A stretch of DNA of 33,799 bases from an uncultured Porphyromonadaceae bacterium (lineage in GTDB: Bacteria; Bacteroidota; Bacteroidia; Bacteroidales; Muribaculaceae). Under the pieces are notes generated by a model. The model was not told the DNA's origin, ran no database searches, and worked only from the letters and a program-made list of their open reading frames with translations. A program made the translations under genes and the position numbers. Each line of letters starts with the position of its first letter. Position 1 is the stretch's first letter. The stretch covers positions 1-33,799 of the forward strand of contig CAMWXH010000022.1 in assembly GCA_947178165.1 (NCBI GenBank), written 5' to 3'. This document shows positions 26,310 to 33,799 of the stretch, one piece after another.

Positions 26310-27335
26310 TCATTCAAAGAAATGTAATTTTTCCATTATAGAAGCTGCTTTATTTTCCGTTTCCTCCCATTCTGTCTTGGGAACAGAGGATGCGGTGATT
26401 CCTCCTCCGGCATACATGCACCATTTTCCAATATCCATTCTCACTGAGCGCAGAATGACATATAGGGAGAAGTCTCCGTTTTGAAATAGGGGTCCCATGA
26501 AACCTCCGTAATATGCTCGTGAGAATCTTTCTAAGGCTCTGATCGTTTCAAAAGACTTCTGTTTAGGAAATCCACACAAAGCCGGGGTGGGGGAAAGGTC
26601 ATAGAGAAAGTCTGAGAGAAAGTCGGAATCGGGAAGAGAGGAAAAGTCGGCTGTAAACTCCGTGCAGAGGTGTTCCAATTTTCCAACCTTTTTGGAGTGC
26701 GGCTGATCATCATGCCAATGGTTTATTCCGTGGCGTGAAAAAATTTCAGCAATATAGTCGGTTACCATCTTCTGCTCTTCAATGTTTTTCCTATCCCAAT
26801 CCTCTGCAACGTTTGCTTTTCGCGTTCCGGCAAGAGCCATTGTTGTCATGCAACCGTTGTTATTCGAGAGCAGTTTCTCCGGCGTTGCGCCAAACCATAT
26901 CCCGCTTTGCGGTGTATGGAAGCAGAATACCATTGCTCCGGGAAAGGCTTTATCAAGAGCGATTAGAGTGGAGGGAAGGTCGATAGATTCACGTCCGCAG
27001 ATTGCCCTGCAATAAACTGTTTTCTCCTTCTCTCCAAGTCCGGCTATTATCTTCCTGACATCGCTTAAATATTCATCCTTTAATGTGGATTGATCAGGGA
27101 AGGGGAAGATAGGGAGTATATTATTTATTTCAGTAGGCAATAAAACCTTGCCGGCTTGAAAATCTTTTAACGAATCCAATGTGAAATCATCCTCTTTCAC
27201 AATCGTAAGGGTAGCCTCCTTCGTGTTATAAAAGGATGATATGATAAATCCGCAATCTATTCCCGTCTTGACAGTTCCAATGCCTCCCGTAAATTCATTT
27301 TCTCCAGGCAAACGATATAAGAAGAAGGAATCCAT
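26310..27335 (-). CDS. menF: Isochorismate synthase (MenF-type chorismate-utilizing enzyme)
   Basis: It converts chorismate to isochorismate, the entry to menaquinone synthesis. A compact 341-residue chorismate-binding protein. Visible: K105 in KTVYCRAI at the general-base position of isochorismate synthases (Lys before VxxR), GATPEKLL at 149-156 with the catalytic acid E153, ALAGTRKA at 167-174, EEQKMV at 186-191 with a magnesium ligand, and a C-terminal YAGGGITASS with EWEETENKA. The Lys at 105 and the ALAGTR motif favour isochorismate synthase over anthranilate or aminodeoxychorismate synthase. It is encoded 17 bases after rimO, away from menDBCE. MenD at 3-4.7 kb would use its product. 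Confidence 0.9.
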   Translation of the reverse strand: MDSFFLYRLPGENEFTGGIGTVKTGIDCGFIISSFYNTKEATLTIVKEDDFTLDSLKDFQAGKVLLPTEINNILPIFPFPDQSTLKDEYLSDVRKIIAGLGEKEKTVYCRAICGRESIDLPSTLIALDKAFPGAMVFCFHTPQSGIWFGATPEKLLSNNNGCMTTMALAGTRKANVAEDWDRKNIEEQKMVTDYIAEIFSRHGINHWHDDQPHSKKVGKLEHLCTEFTADFSSLPDSDFLSDFLYDLSPTPALCGFPKQKSFETIRALERFSRAYYGGFMGPLFQNGDFSLYVILRSVRMDIGKWCMYAGGGITASSVPKTEWEETENKAASIMEKLHFFE

Positions 27336-27352
27336 ATTCTGTTCCGAAGATT

Positions 27353-28663
27353 TTATAACTTGGATAGGAAACGCGCTTCAAAATCAAATGGAGATCTGGC
27401 TTCTTTGATTGATGCCATTATAAAATCTCCCGGCATAGCATCTGTATCTGAAACATAATAGGCACAATCCACATCCGGGCTGTCCCATTGAGAGCGACAT
27501 ATGCGTATGTCGCCGTCAAGTTCATCAACAAGAAGCTTCAACTCTGATCCAACCATTTTCTCTGCCTCTTCCATGGCAATCTCTTCCTGAAGTGTCATGA
27601 GGCGTTCGAGCCTTTCCTGCTTCACTTCATCCGGAATTGTGTCGGGGAGATTCTTTGCGGCGTATGTATCATCCTCTTCGCTATATGCAAACGCGCCCAT
27701 ACGGTCAAAACGTTCTGTTTTGACAAATTCGAGGAGTTCCTCAAATCCTTCGTTAGTCTCTCCCGGAAAACCGACCATAAGTGTGGTGCGGATTTTAAGA
27801 CCGGGAACACGTTTGCGCATGTCTCGCAGAAGATCTTTTGTCTGTCGGCTATCGATGTGACGGCGCATATTCTTCAACACTGGATCGGAAATATGCTGCA
27901 AGGCAATGTCGATATATTTACACACATTATCCTTGCGAGCCATGACATCAAGCAATTCCATAGGGAAATCGGAAGGATAGGCATAATGAAGCCTAATCCA
28001 TTCCACTCCCTTTATATCGGCCATTTTATCAATCAATTCCGGAAGTTTATGCTCTCCGTAAAGGTCAAGGCCGTATGACGACAGATCCTGGGCTATGATA
28101 TTAAACTCCTTGACTCCTTTTTCTACAAGCGACCTTGTCTCTTCCAGAATTTCCTCAATCGGACGCGAAGTATGCCTGCCAGTGATAAGCGGTATGGCAC
28201 AGAATGCACAGAAGCGGTTGCAACCTTCTGATATTTTTAGGAAAGCAGAATGGGGAGGTGTAGTCAGTGATCTTTCCCATTCTCGAGGGGAAGCCTCACC
28301 TTTTTTATCGGGAAGCGTCCCAATGAAATCTTTCCAGTCAAACTTCCCATACCATATATCTATTTCGGGCATCTCAGCTTTTAGCTGATCCATATAGCGC
28401 TGCGAAAGGCAACCCATCACGACAATCTTGCCAATCTCGCCGCGTTGTTTGCTCTCGGCCAATTCAAGAAGGAGATTAATCGACTCCTCCTTGGCATCGG
28501 CAATAAATCCGCAGGTGTTAACCACGACATATTCCCCTTCAGGGTGTTCTGAATCATGACTTACAGAATAACCTTTTGCTTCAAGACGTTTGAGGAGCTT
28601 TTCAGAGTCGATGAGATTCTTAGAACAACCCATCGAGATGACATCGATTTTTCCTTTAACCAT
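27353..28663 (-). CDS. rimO: Ribosomal protein uS12 methylthiotransferase (RimO)
   Basis: A radical-SAM enzyme that adds a methylthio group to an aspartate of ribosomal protein uS12. It is 436 aa. The N-terminal MTTase domain has its three cluster cysteines in MGCSKNLIDSE (C13), NTCGF and VMGCLSQRY. The radical SAM CxxxCxxC reads CNRFCAFC, followed by AIPLITGRHTSRP, which is typical of RimO. A TRAM domain occupies about 370-436. It is the middle gene of ftsY-rimO-menF with gaps of 32 and 17 bases. MiaB, the tRNA homologue, is ruled out by the start VISMGCSKNLIDSE and the overall pattern. Confidence 0.96.
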   Translation of the reverse strand: MVKGKIDVISMGCSKNLIDSEKLLKRLEAKGYSVSHDSEHPEGEYVVVNTCGFIADAKEESINLLLELAESKQRGEIGKIVVMGCLSQRYMDQLKAEMPEIDIWYGKFDWKDFIGTLPDKKGEASPREWERSLTTPPHSAFLKISEGCNRFCAFCAIPLITGRHTSRPIEEILEETRSLVEKGVKEFNIIAQDLSSYGLDLYGEHKLPELIDKMADIKGVEWIRLHYAYPSDFPMELLDVMARKDNVCKYIDIALQHISDPVLKNMRRHIDSRQTKDLLRDMRKRVPGLKIRTTLMVGFPGETNEGFEELLEFVKTERFDRMGAFAYSEEDDTYAAKNLPDTIPDEVKQERLERLMTLQEEIAMEEAEKMVGSELKLLVDELDGDIRICRSQWDSPDVDCAYYVSDTDAMPGDFIMASIKEARSPFDFEARFLSKL

Positions 28664-28695
28664 ATCTTCTTGACAATGTGAGGATCAAAAAGCCC

Positions 28696-29658
28696 TTAGA
28701 TTGCGTCGCCAAAGAGTGACCTGACAAATTCATCAGGATGGAAAATCTGAAGGTCTTCCATTTTTTCTCCTAATCCGATATATTTAACCGGGATATTGAA
28801 TTGGTCGCTGATTCCGATAACCACTCCACCTTTGGAGGTGCCGTCAAGTTTGGTGATTGCAAGAGCATTGACATCAGTAGCGGCCACGAATTGCTTGGCT
28901 TGTTCAAATGCATTCTGACCTGTGGAGCCATCCAGAACGAGCAGAATCTCTTGAGGTGCATCCGGCACGATACGCTTCATCACGTTCTTGATTTTTGTCA
29001 GCTCGTTCATCAAACCGATTTTATTGTGAAGTCGCCCTGCAGTATCGATTATCACCACATCTGCATTGTGAGCTTTGGCGTATGAAAGAGTGTCGTGAGC
29101 CACAGCGGCAGGGTCACTTCCCATCTTCTGTTTCACCACATCCACTCCCACGCGTTCACCCCATATTGAAAGCTGTTCGATAGCCGCGGCCCTGAATGTG
29201 TCGGCAGCTCCCAAGACAACTTTGTTGCCGGCTTGTGAGTATTGATAGGCCAATTTACCAATGGTCGTTGTCTTTCCGACGCCATTGACTCCGACCACCA
29301 AAATCACGTATGGCTCATTATTCTTTTTTATGACATGGAAATCTTCAGTGGCATCTTCGGTTTTGGCCAGCATATCAGTGATCTCCTCGCAAAGAAGATT
29401 TTTGAGCTCACCCATATTGACATATTTGTCGCGAGCCACACGATCCTGAATGCGTTCTATAATCTTGAGGGTTGTGTCAACGCCGACATCGGAGGTGATG
29501 AAAGCCTCTTCAAGATTGTCGAGAACATCATCATCCACTTTATCTTTTCCACCAATAGCACGGGTAATTTTGCCCCATACACTCTCTTTAGTTTTCTGCA
29601 AACCTTGATCGAGTGTCTCTTTTTTCTTCTTTGAGAATAATTTGCCAAAAAAAGCCAT
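28696..29658 (-). CDS. ftsY: Signal recognition particle receptor FtsY
   Basis: An SRP GTPase that docks ribosome-nascent chain complexes at the inner membrane. It is 320 aa and consists of only the N and G domains, without the long acidic A domain of E. coli FtsY; a short basic stretch (KKKK near 10-13) opens the protein. G motifs: VGVNGVGKTTT at 122-132, DTFRAAAIEQL, DTAGRLH, TKLDGTSKGG, and the C-terminal GLGEKMEDLQIFHPDEFV. The NG-only form is common in many phyla. It begins the ftsY-rimO-menF unit. A minus-strand -7 box lies about 70 bases upstream. Confidence 0.97.
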   Translation of the reverse strand: MAFFGKLFSKKKKETLDQGLQKTKESVWGKITRAIGGKDKVDDDVLDNLEEAFITSDVGVDTTLKIIERIQDRVARDKYVNMGELKNLLCEEITDMLAKTEDATEDFHVIKKNNEPYVILVVGVNGVGKTTTIGKLAYQYSQAGNKVVLGAADTFRAAAIEQLSIWGERVGVDVVKQKMGSDPAAVAHDTLSYAKAHNADVVIIDTAGRLHNKIGLMNELTKIKNVMKRIVPDAPQEILLVLDGSTGQNAFEQAKQFVAATDVNALAITKLDGTSKGGVVIGISDQFNIPVKYIGLGEKMEDLQIFHPDEFVRSLFGDAI

Positions 29659-29727
29659 ATTATTTCATTTTTATGCGCCGTTAGAATCCTTTGCCGGCAC
29701 GTAAAGAACTCTTTTAAACTATTACTG

Positions 29728-29735
29728 CAAATTTA
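29728..29735 (-). promoter_or_regulatory. Predicted -7 box for ftsY
   Basis: Minus-strand TAAATTTG (29735-29728), a match to TAnnTTTG, about 70 bases before the ftsY ATG. No clear -33 box is found at 19-21 bases. Confidence 0.45.
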
Positions 29736-29815
29736 ACTTTTTTATATGAGAAAATAAAATTTAATCCTATTCAAGTTCAAAAGAAAATTATAAATATAGG
29801 CATGCATGCAAAAGA

Positions 29816-29850
29816 AATGGGGCGGACCAATACAATTGACCCGCTCCATT
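29816..29850 (-). terminator. Probable terminator of the padR-pspC operon
   Basis: A 10-base-pair stem (29816-29825 with 29841-29850, one G-U pair), a 2x2 internal loop AC/AC, and an inner CAAT/ATTG stem. On the minus strand it is followed by TCTTTT. It lies 78 bases past the pspC stop. The U-tract is imperfect. Confidence 0.5.
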
Positions 29851-29854
29851 CCGG

Positions 29855-29894
29855 CTTTATACTATTTCACTTATCTTTATACTATTTCATTTAT
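29855..29894. repeat. Two 20-base tandem repeats
   Basis: CTTTATACTATTTCACTTAT at 29855-29874 is repeated at 29875-29894 with a single change, C to T at position 16. It lies between the pspC stop and the hairpin. No function is seen. Confidence 0.85.
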
Positions 29895-29927
29895 CTATGC
29901 TACACTTCAAGATAGCTTGTCGCTTTT

Positions 29928-31034
29928 TTAGAGCGGGTAACCATAATAGGAAACATAGAAGATTATAGCGGTGACCACTGTAAGAATAATTGATACTATC
30001 CAGCCTATGACAGCAATTATCTTGGTGGAGGTTTTCATTGGGTTCTTATCTCCGTTGATTAAAATGCGTATCAACAGATAGAGGGGTATGCCGATGAAAA
30101 GCAGGAAACCGATAACGCATAGGATGAGCATTGCAAGTTGCTCGATTTCAAATCCGCTAAAGTAAGGGATGCCCATGAAGAAGGAGGTGCCTGCGGCCGT
30201 GGTGAGTGCGATTAGTCCAACGATGCACCCTATGAGGCCCATGGCCAATGCGATCTCCACCGGAAGGCAAATGATAAGGATGAGGAAAAGGAAGATTTTA
30301 GCCACGACTCCGAAAAAATCGGCAAGATTATCAAAAAAGCCTTTGTTCTTGGTGGGCTCATTCACGTATCCTTTGTTCAAATTTTCAGTACGTCCGGGAT
30401 TCGAACCATTCTGAGAATTAAAAAAATGTTTCACGCTTTGACCGATGTTCTGCAGAGTTGGGGATTCTCCAGACATCTGCATCCTCTGATATGGGGTCTC
30501 TGCGTTAGGAAGCACGATCCATAATATTATGTAAGCAAAGGCTAACGTAGATAACGATACAAAACAGAGCGCGACGGCTAAAAGCCTTACCCATGTTACA
30601 TCTACATTAAGATATTCTGCCAATCCGGCACAGACTCCTCCAATCATACCGTTACTCGAATCGCGGTATAACCTTTTCACAGGCTTGGGGTTAATGATCG
30701 GAGGGGGAGGAGGAAGGATGGTTTCCTCCACAATCTCAACATTTTCACTGTTAGGGAGAACTTCCTCTTTAATCTCTCCTATAAGTTCTTCAGGATGACC
30801 TATCCGCGTGATGATGGCCTCTACATCCCTGAGTGTCACTACAGATTTCCCCTCCTGCTGATCCATATAGAACACCTCCGATATGCGTGCCTCAATGTCG
30901 GTCACAATCTCTTGGTTATCTGTGTCGCAGAAAGTATGTTTAAGTGTCTCGAGGTAATCATTCAAGAGCCTGTAGGCATCTTCATCAATTGTGAAAACCC
31001 GGCCGTCGAGATTTATGTTATACGTTATCTTCAT
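29928..31034 (-). CDS. PspC-domain membrane protein
   Basis: A 368-residue membrane protein. An N-terminal soluble region of about 100 aa (start MKITYNINLDGRVFTIDEDAYRLLNDYLETL) is followed by a proline-rich linker. The PspC domain lies at about 118-178: LYRDSSNGMIGGVCAGLAEYLNVDVTWVRLLAVALCF, then the second half of its helix pair. Further hydrophobic segments lie near 240-300 and 300-365, about five to six helices in all. PspC proteins take part in envelope stress responses, and this N-terminal plus PspC layout is usual in Bacteroidetes. It lies one base after padR (TAA A ATG), so PadR probably controls it. Confidence 0.92.
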   Translation of the reverse strand: MKITYNINLDGRVFTIDEDAYRLLNDYLETLKHTFCDTDNQEIVTDIEARISEVFYMDQQEGKSVVTLRDVEAIITRIGHPEELIGEIKEEVLPNSENVEIVEETILPPPPPIINPKPVKRLYRDSSNGMIGGVCAGLAEYLNVDVTWVRLLAVALCFVSLSTLAFAYIILWIVLPNAETPYQRMQMSGESPTLQNIGQSVKHFFNSQNGSNPGRTENLNKGYVNEPTKNKGFFDNLADFFGVVAKIFLFLILIICLPVEIALAMGLIGCIVGLIALTTAAGTSFFMGIPYFSGFEIEQLAMLILCVIGFLLFIGIPLYLLIRILINGDKNPMKTSTKIIAVIGWIVSIILTVVTAIIFYVSYYGYPL

Positions 31035-31035
31035 T

Positions 31036-31470
31036 TTATTTATCCTCTTTTTCTAAGTTTATCTCCATTCCAATCTCTCCATCTCCCTCAATTTTGATTT
31101 CTTCGATGATCTTTATATCTTCGGAAATCTCATCCTTTACTCTCAGACTGTTGACAGTGCTTGCAATTTCATCCCAAGCCTCCGACATATATTTCAACAC
31201 CTCCGATCCGAATGGTGTCAGGATATAATATTTTCTCGGAGGCCCTTTGGGAGACTCCTCCCATTCGTAGGTGAGTTTACCCTCCTTGCGGAGACGGTTG
31301 AGCAGGGTGTAGAGAGTTCCTTCCACCACGGCCAATCCTGATTGACGCATCTTGTCAATTATGTCGGAAGTATATTTCCTCTCATCTTTCAGTACGAGCA
31401 GGATGCAATATTCAAGCATCCCTTTTCGCATCTGAGATTTGATATTTCCAGTTTTTTCTTCTATAGTCAT
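31036..31470 (-). CDS. PadR-family transcriptional regulator
   Basis: A winged-helix regulator. The start is set to the ATG at 31470 (144 aa; MTIEEKTGNIKSQMRKGMLE). An open frame runs further to a GTG at 31512 but would overlap the upstream gene. PadR signatures: RKGMLEYCILLVL, YTSDIIDKM, EGTLYTLLNRLRKEG for the recognition helix, and KGPPRKYYILTPFG for the wing. The C-terminal part is very acidic and repetitive (IIEEIKIEGDGE). It lies ten bases after the barrel gene and one base before pspC, so it is probably an autoregulated repressor of its operon. The ligand is unknown. Confidence 0.93.
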   Translation of the reverse strand: MTIEEKTGNIKSQMRKGMLEYCILLVLKDERKYTSDIIDKMRQSGLAVVEGTLYTLLNRLRKEGKLTYEWEESPKGPPRKYYILTPFGSEVLKYMSEAWDEIASTVNSLRVKDEISEDIKIIEEIKIEGDGEIGMEINLEKEDK

Positions 31471-31480
31471 ATTTTCTTTT

Positions 31481-33697
31481 TTAAATTGAAATTCCGCCAT
31501 TGCCATTTCCACCTGAACTGTATATATCGTCGTTGCTGATGTTCAAGTCTGTTTTCTTGGCTGAAGAATTAAGATGTCCGAAATTCCAAGTGAGACTTAC
31601 TCCAACTCTCCAGCTCTTGCTATATACATCTGTATAGGTGTGCTGAGTTCCGGAATGTATGTTTGAATGGAATGGTGTTGAACTTTGGAGGAAGCTTGAT
31701 GCATTAAGCGCCACCGTGAGTTTATCACTGAGTAAATCCTTTGAAAGGCCAAGGCCATAATAATACCAACCCGAATAACTTCCCTGAAGCTGAATCACAT
31801 GGAATGTCTGGCCACCGTATGCAGAAAGCTTTATATTGCCGGGCATTGTATAGTTCCAGTTTGCTCCGTAGTTGCCTGTCCATCCGTGATTCTTGAATAT
31901 CGGGGAAGATGAAAGCATTTTCACGTATGCAAGACGTCCATTCACTGAGAATGACATTTTTTGAGTCAGGTTCACATTGAGGAAGCCCCCAATACCAAAT
32001 TCCTGGCTATGACCGATGTTGGCCGTTGTTTGATGAAGAATCATGCTTTCTTCTTCACCTTGGGTGTAATAAACAAACTCGGTGATCGCATTATTGGTGT
32101 ACTTATAATCTGCAAAAACATTTCCACCGAGAATGCGTCCGTAATTAGTGTAAGTGAGTGATATTCTGTTGCTGTGTTCGCTTTCAAGATTCGGATTTCC
32201 TTCCTGCACCATTGTTCCTAAAGCCGTTTGCTGGTAAGGGCTCATCTGGCGGATGTTAGGGCGAGAAATCCTCATCTGATATGCCAACCTCAGATTAGAT
32301 GCCGGTGAGAAGAGATAGGTAAGAGCCGCGTTCGGCACGATATCGTTCAGATGCCTTGTAAAGTTTTCGGTTTCATCGAGCCTGTTTCGGATTCCCATAC
32401 GCGTATGTTCATATCTCAATCCTGCATTAGCGGATAAATTTCCGAAATGTCCGGTATAGGATGCGTATAGGGCATATATATCCTGCAATTGAAGCATATC
32501 GACAGACAGCTCAGGATTGAAGATCAAGGAGGAAGGGTTTTCTCCTGCTCCTGATTCCCCGGTAGCAGTGTTATGACGCAGAATTGCTTTGGCTCCCGCT
32601 TCTAACTTATGTTTGTCTCCTCCGAAAGGATTGGCATAATCAATCTGGAAAGTGTGTTCACGATTATAGTTGATGCTGTTGTTATTGGTATAAGGGAAAT
32701 AGACCTCATAGTTAATGGGATTGGATGTTTCTGTGGTAAGATCAAGCGGGTTTCGACCAAAGTTATACAGATAAGCCAGTACTATACGATGGCCTGATGT
32801 GTCGAAGGAATGCTGATAAGATGCGTTTGCAGAAGTTGAGAGCATTTTGAGGCTTCCGGTAACATCCTGACTGTATTGCCATTGCAATATATCGGATCTG
32901 TCGTACATTCCGGTTGTGGAATGATAACCTTTTATCTTACCGTTGAGGTTCATAAAGCTGCCTCCGAAGGTAAAGAGGTTCTTTTCGTTAGGTTCCCAAG
33001 ACGCATTCAACCCGGCATTCACGAAGTTAAAACCAATCCTTTGATTCTGTTTCATCACCTGCCGATGATTGATGTCGGAAGAGTCATCAATATTGGTATA
33101 TGTCTGGTCGGTGGTCTGGTCTGAAAAGCTGGTGGCACCGTAGCTTACGTTGGCATCAAGGCTAAACTTGTCATATTTCATTCTCCCGAAGAAGGAGAAA
33201 TTGTAGTCTCTGTTTGATAAGGATGCATTCAGAGTTCCGGAATATCCATCCTTTCGTTGCTTGGTTTCTGTGATGAGGTTGAGCACACCCCCGGAGCCCT
33301 CGGCATCATATTTGGCACCCGGTTCCACGATTACTTCAATCTTCTGCACAGCGTCAGCCGGCATCGATTTGAAGATGCGCGAATAATTGGCCTGAAGCAT
33401 TGGATCCTCTTTCCCATTTACACAAATCTTGAAATTTGAATCCCCATTGATGTGAATAACATCCTGCCCGTCAACAGTAACCATCGGCACTTTTTTGAGA
33501 GCGTCAAGAAGTGTGAGGCCTTTTGAACTATCATCTTCAGCAAGATCGTAAGTGAGGGAGGCGCCATCTGATTTTATAACCTCTTTCTTGGCAACAACCA
33601 CCAACTCCTGAAGGTCGTCATACATGTCGGCCACTGTGTCAGGGATCTCGACTGCCTGACTTGCCATTAGGGCTGATATAAATAGAAAAGCATTCAT
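31481..33697 (-). CDS. TonB-dependent receptor-like outer-membrane beta-barrel protein
   Basis: A 738-residue outer-membrane protein. The signal sequence is short (MNAFLFISALMASQAVE) and is followed by a plug-like domain at about 30-150: LLDALKKVPMVTVDGQDVIHINGDSNFKICVNGKED, then VEPGAKYDAEGSGGVLNLIT. The remaining 570 residues are amphipathic barrel strands, ending in SWRVGVSLTWNF and a glycine-rich tail. This fits the Bacteroidetes outer-membrane beta-barrel family related to TonB receptors. The N-terminal carboxypeptidase-regulatory-like domain common in that family is missing, and there is no SusD partner. The ligand is unknown. It is followed by padR and pspC. Confidence 0.9.
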   Translation of the reverse strand: MNAFLFISALMASQAVEIPDTVADMYDDLQELVVVAKKEVIKSDGASLTYDLAEDDSSKGLTLLDALKKVPMVTVDGQDVIHINGDSNFKICVNGKEDPMLQANYSRIFKSMPADAVQKIEVIVEPGAKYDAEGSGGVLNLITETKQRKDGYSGTLNASLSNRDYNFSFFGRMKYDKFSLDANVSYGATSFSDQTTDQTYTNIDDSSDINHRQVMKQNQRIGFNFVNAGLNASWEPNEKNLFTFGGSFMNLNGKIKGYHSTTGMYDRSDILQWQYSQDVTGSLKMLSTSANASYQHSFDTSGHRIVLAYLYNFGRNPLDLTTETSNPINYEVYFPYTNNNSINYNREHTFQIDYANPFGGDKHKLEAGAKAILRHNTATGESGAGENPSSLIFNPELSVDMLQLQDIYALYASYTGHFGNLSANAGLRYEHTRMGIRNRLDETENFTRHLNDIVPNAALTYLFSPASNLRLAYQMRISRPNIRQMSPYQQTALGTMVQEGNPNLESEHSNRISLTYTNYGRILGGNVFADYKYTNNAITEFVYYTQGEEESMILHQTTANIGHSQEFGIGGFLNVNLTQKMSFSVNGRLAYVKMLSSSPIFKNHGWTGNYGANWNYTMPGNIKLSAYGGQTFHVIQLQGSYSGWYYYGLGLSKDLLSDKLTVALNASSFLQSSTPFHSNIHSGTQHTYTDVYSKSWRVGVSLTWNFGHLNSSAKKTDLNISNDDIYSSGGNGNGGISI

Positions 33698-33775
33698 ATT
33701 ACTGTTTTATAATTTTATTCTTTAATGATTATGGTTCTTATTATTGTTTCTTTTCTGTTTTTTATTTTCACGATG

Positions 33776-33783
33776 CAAAATTA
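33776..33783 (-). promoter_or_regulatory. Predicted -7 box for the barrel-padR-pspC operon
   Basis: Minus-strand TAATTTTG (33783-33776) matches the -7 consensus and lies about 80 bases before the ATG. The -33 box would fall just outside the window, so it cannot be checked. Confidence 0.5.
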
Positions 33784-33799
33784 CAAAATATTTTAGTAC

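Noticed and set aside
29800-29811. Alternating palindrome around GCATGCATGC
   Set aside because: A short self-complementary stretch with no context such as a known methylation or integration site; likely chance.
31471-31512. Longer padR start (GTG) at 31512
   Set aside because: It overlaps the end of the barrel gene and adds residues unlike PadR. The ATG at 31470 fits the family and the operon spacing.
1-33799. Mobile elements, CRISPR arrays, defence islands, biosynthetic gene clusters, tRNA or rRNA genes
   Set aside because: No transposase, integrase, Cas, restriction-modification or assembly-line motif was found. No spaced repeats or tRNA-like cloverleaf were seen in the gaps, which are all under 300 bases.

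Overview
The window looks like ordinary chromosomal core DNA of a Bacteroidales bacterium, possibly of the Muribaculaceae (the family call is inference only). Four observations support the order-level call. Promoter-like sites fit the Bacteroidetes pattern TTTG-N19-21-TAnnTTTG. Shine-Dalgarno sites are mostly lacking. A 49-residue DUF4295-type gene sits next to rpmB and rpmG. Several families are typical of the phylum: PepSY-like periplasmic proteins, an outer-membrane beta-barrel family, PadR-PspC, and a compact menaquinone gene set. I see no insertion sequence, phage gene, CRISPR array, tRNA or rRNA. No gene-free stretch exceeds 300 bases.

Layout. 1-11.5 kb: nine minus-strand genes with gaps of 1 to 47 bases, read in the order nadE, tsaC/sua5, polyprenyl-phosphate sugar transferase, ClC protein with CBS domains, fmt, menD, menB, menC, menE. 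This is probably one long operon from a promoter near 11.6 kb. 11.5-12.25 kb: a small plus-strand secreted barrel gene, ending at a perfect bidirectional terminator. 12.27-13.05 kb: a minus-strand ribosomal operon rpmB-rpmG-DUF4295 with a long leader and a good promoter. 13.1-14.95 kb: minus-strand tsaD-cinA (truncated type). 15.1-24.0 kb: plus strand, with TamB and an overlapping patatin gene, a cytoplasmic GH13 enzyme, prs, then a PepSY-like secreted protein. 24.1-26.2 kb: a minus-strand secreted M13 metallopeptidase. 26.3-29.7 kb: minus-strand ftsY-rimO-menF. 29.9-33.7 kb: minus-strand outer-membrane barrel protein-padR-pspC.

How the genes work together. MenF, MenD, MenC, MenE and MenB together cover chorismate to 1,4-dihydroxy-2-naphthoyl-CoA, except MenH. 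MenH, the DHNA-CoA thioesterase, MenA and the final methyltransferase are not in the window. menF lies about 22 kb from the other men genes. TsaC and TsaD are the first and last enzymes of tRNA t6A synthesis. Fmt, RimO, bL28, bL33 and FtsY add a translation and protein-targeting theme. TamB, the patatin, both barrel proteins, the sugar transferase and PspC are envelope functions.

I found no clearly new multi-gene system. The best leads are the 49-residue ribosomal-neighbour protein, the tamB-patatin overlap, a ClC protein with a channel-like residue at the proton-glutamate site, a CinA without its N-terminal domain, and structured leaders before rpmB and nadE.
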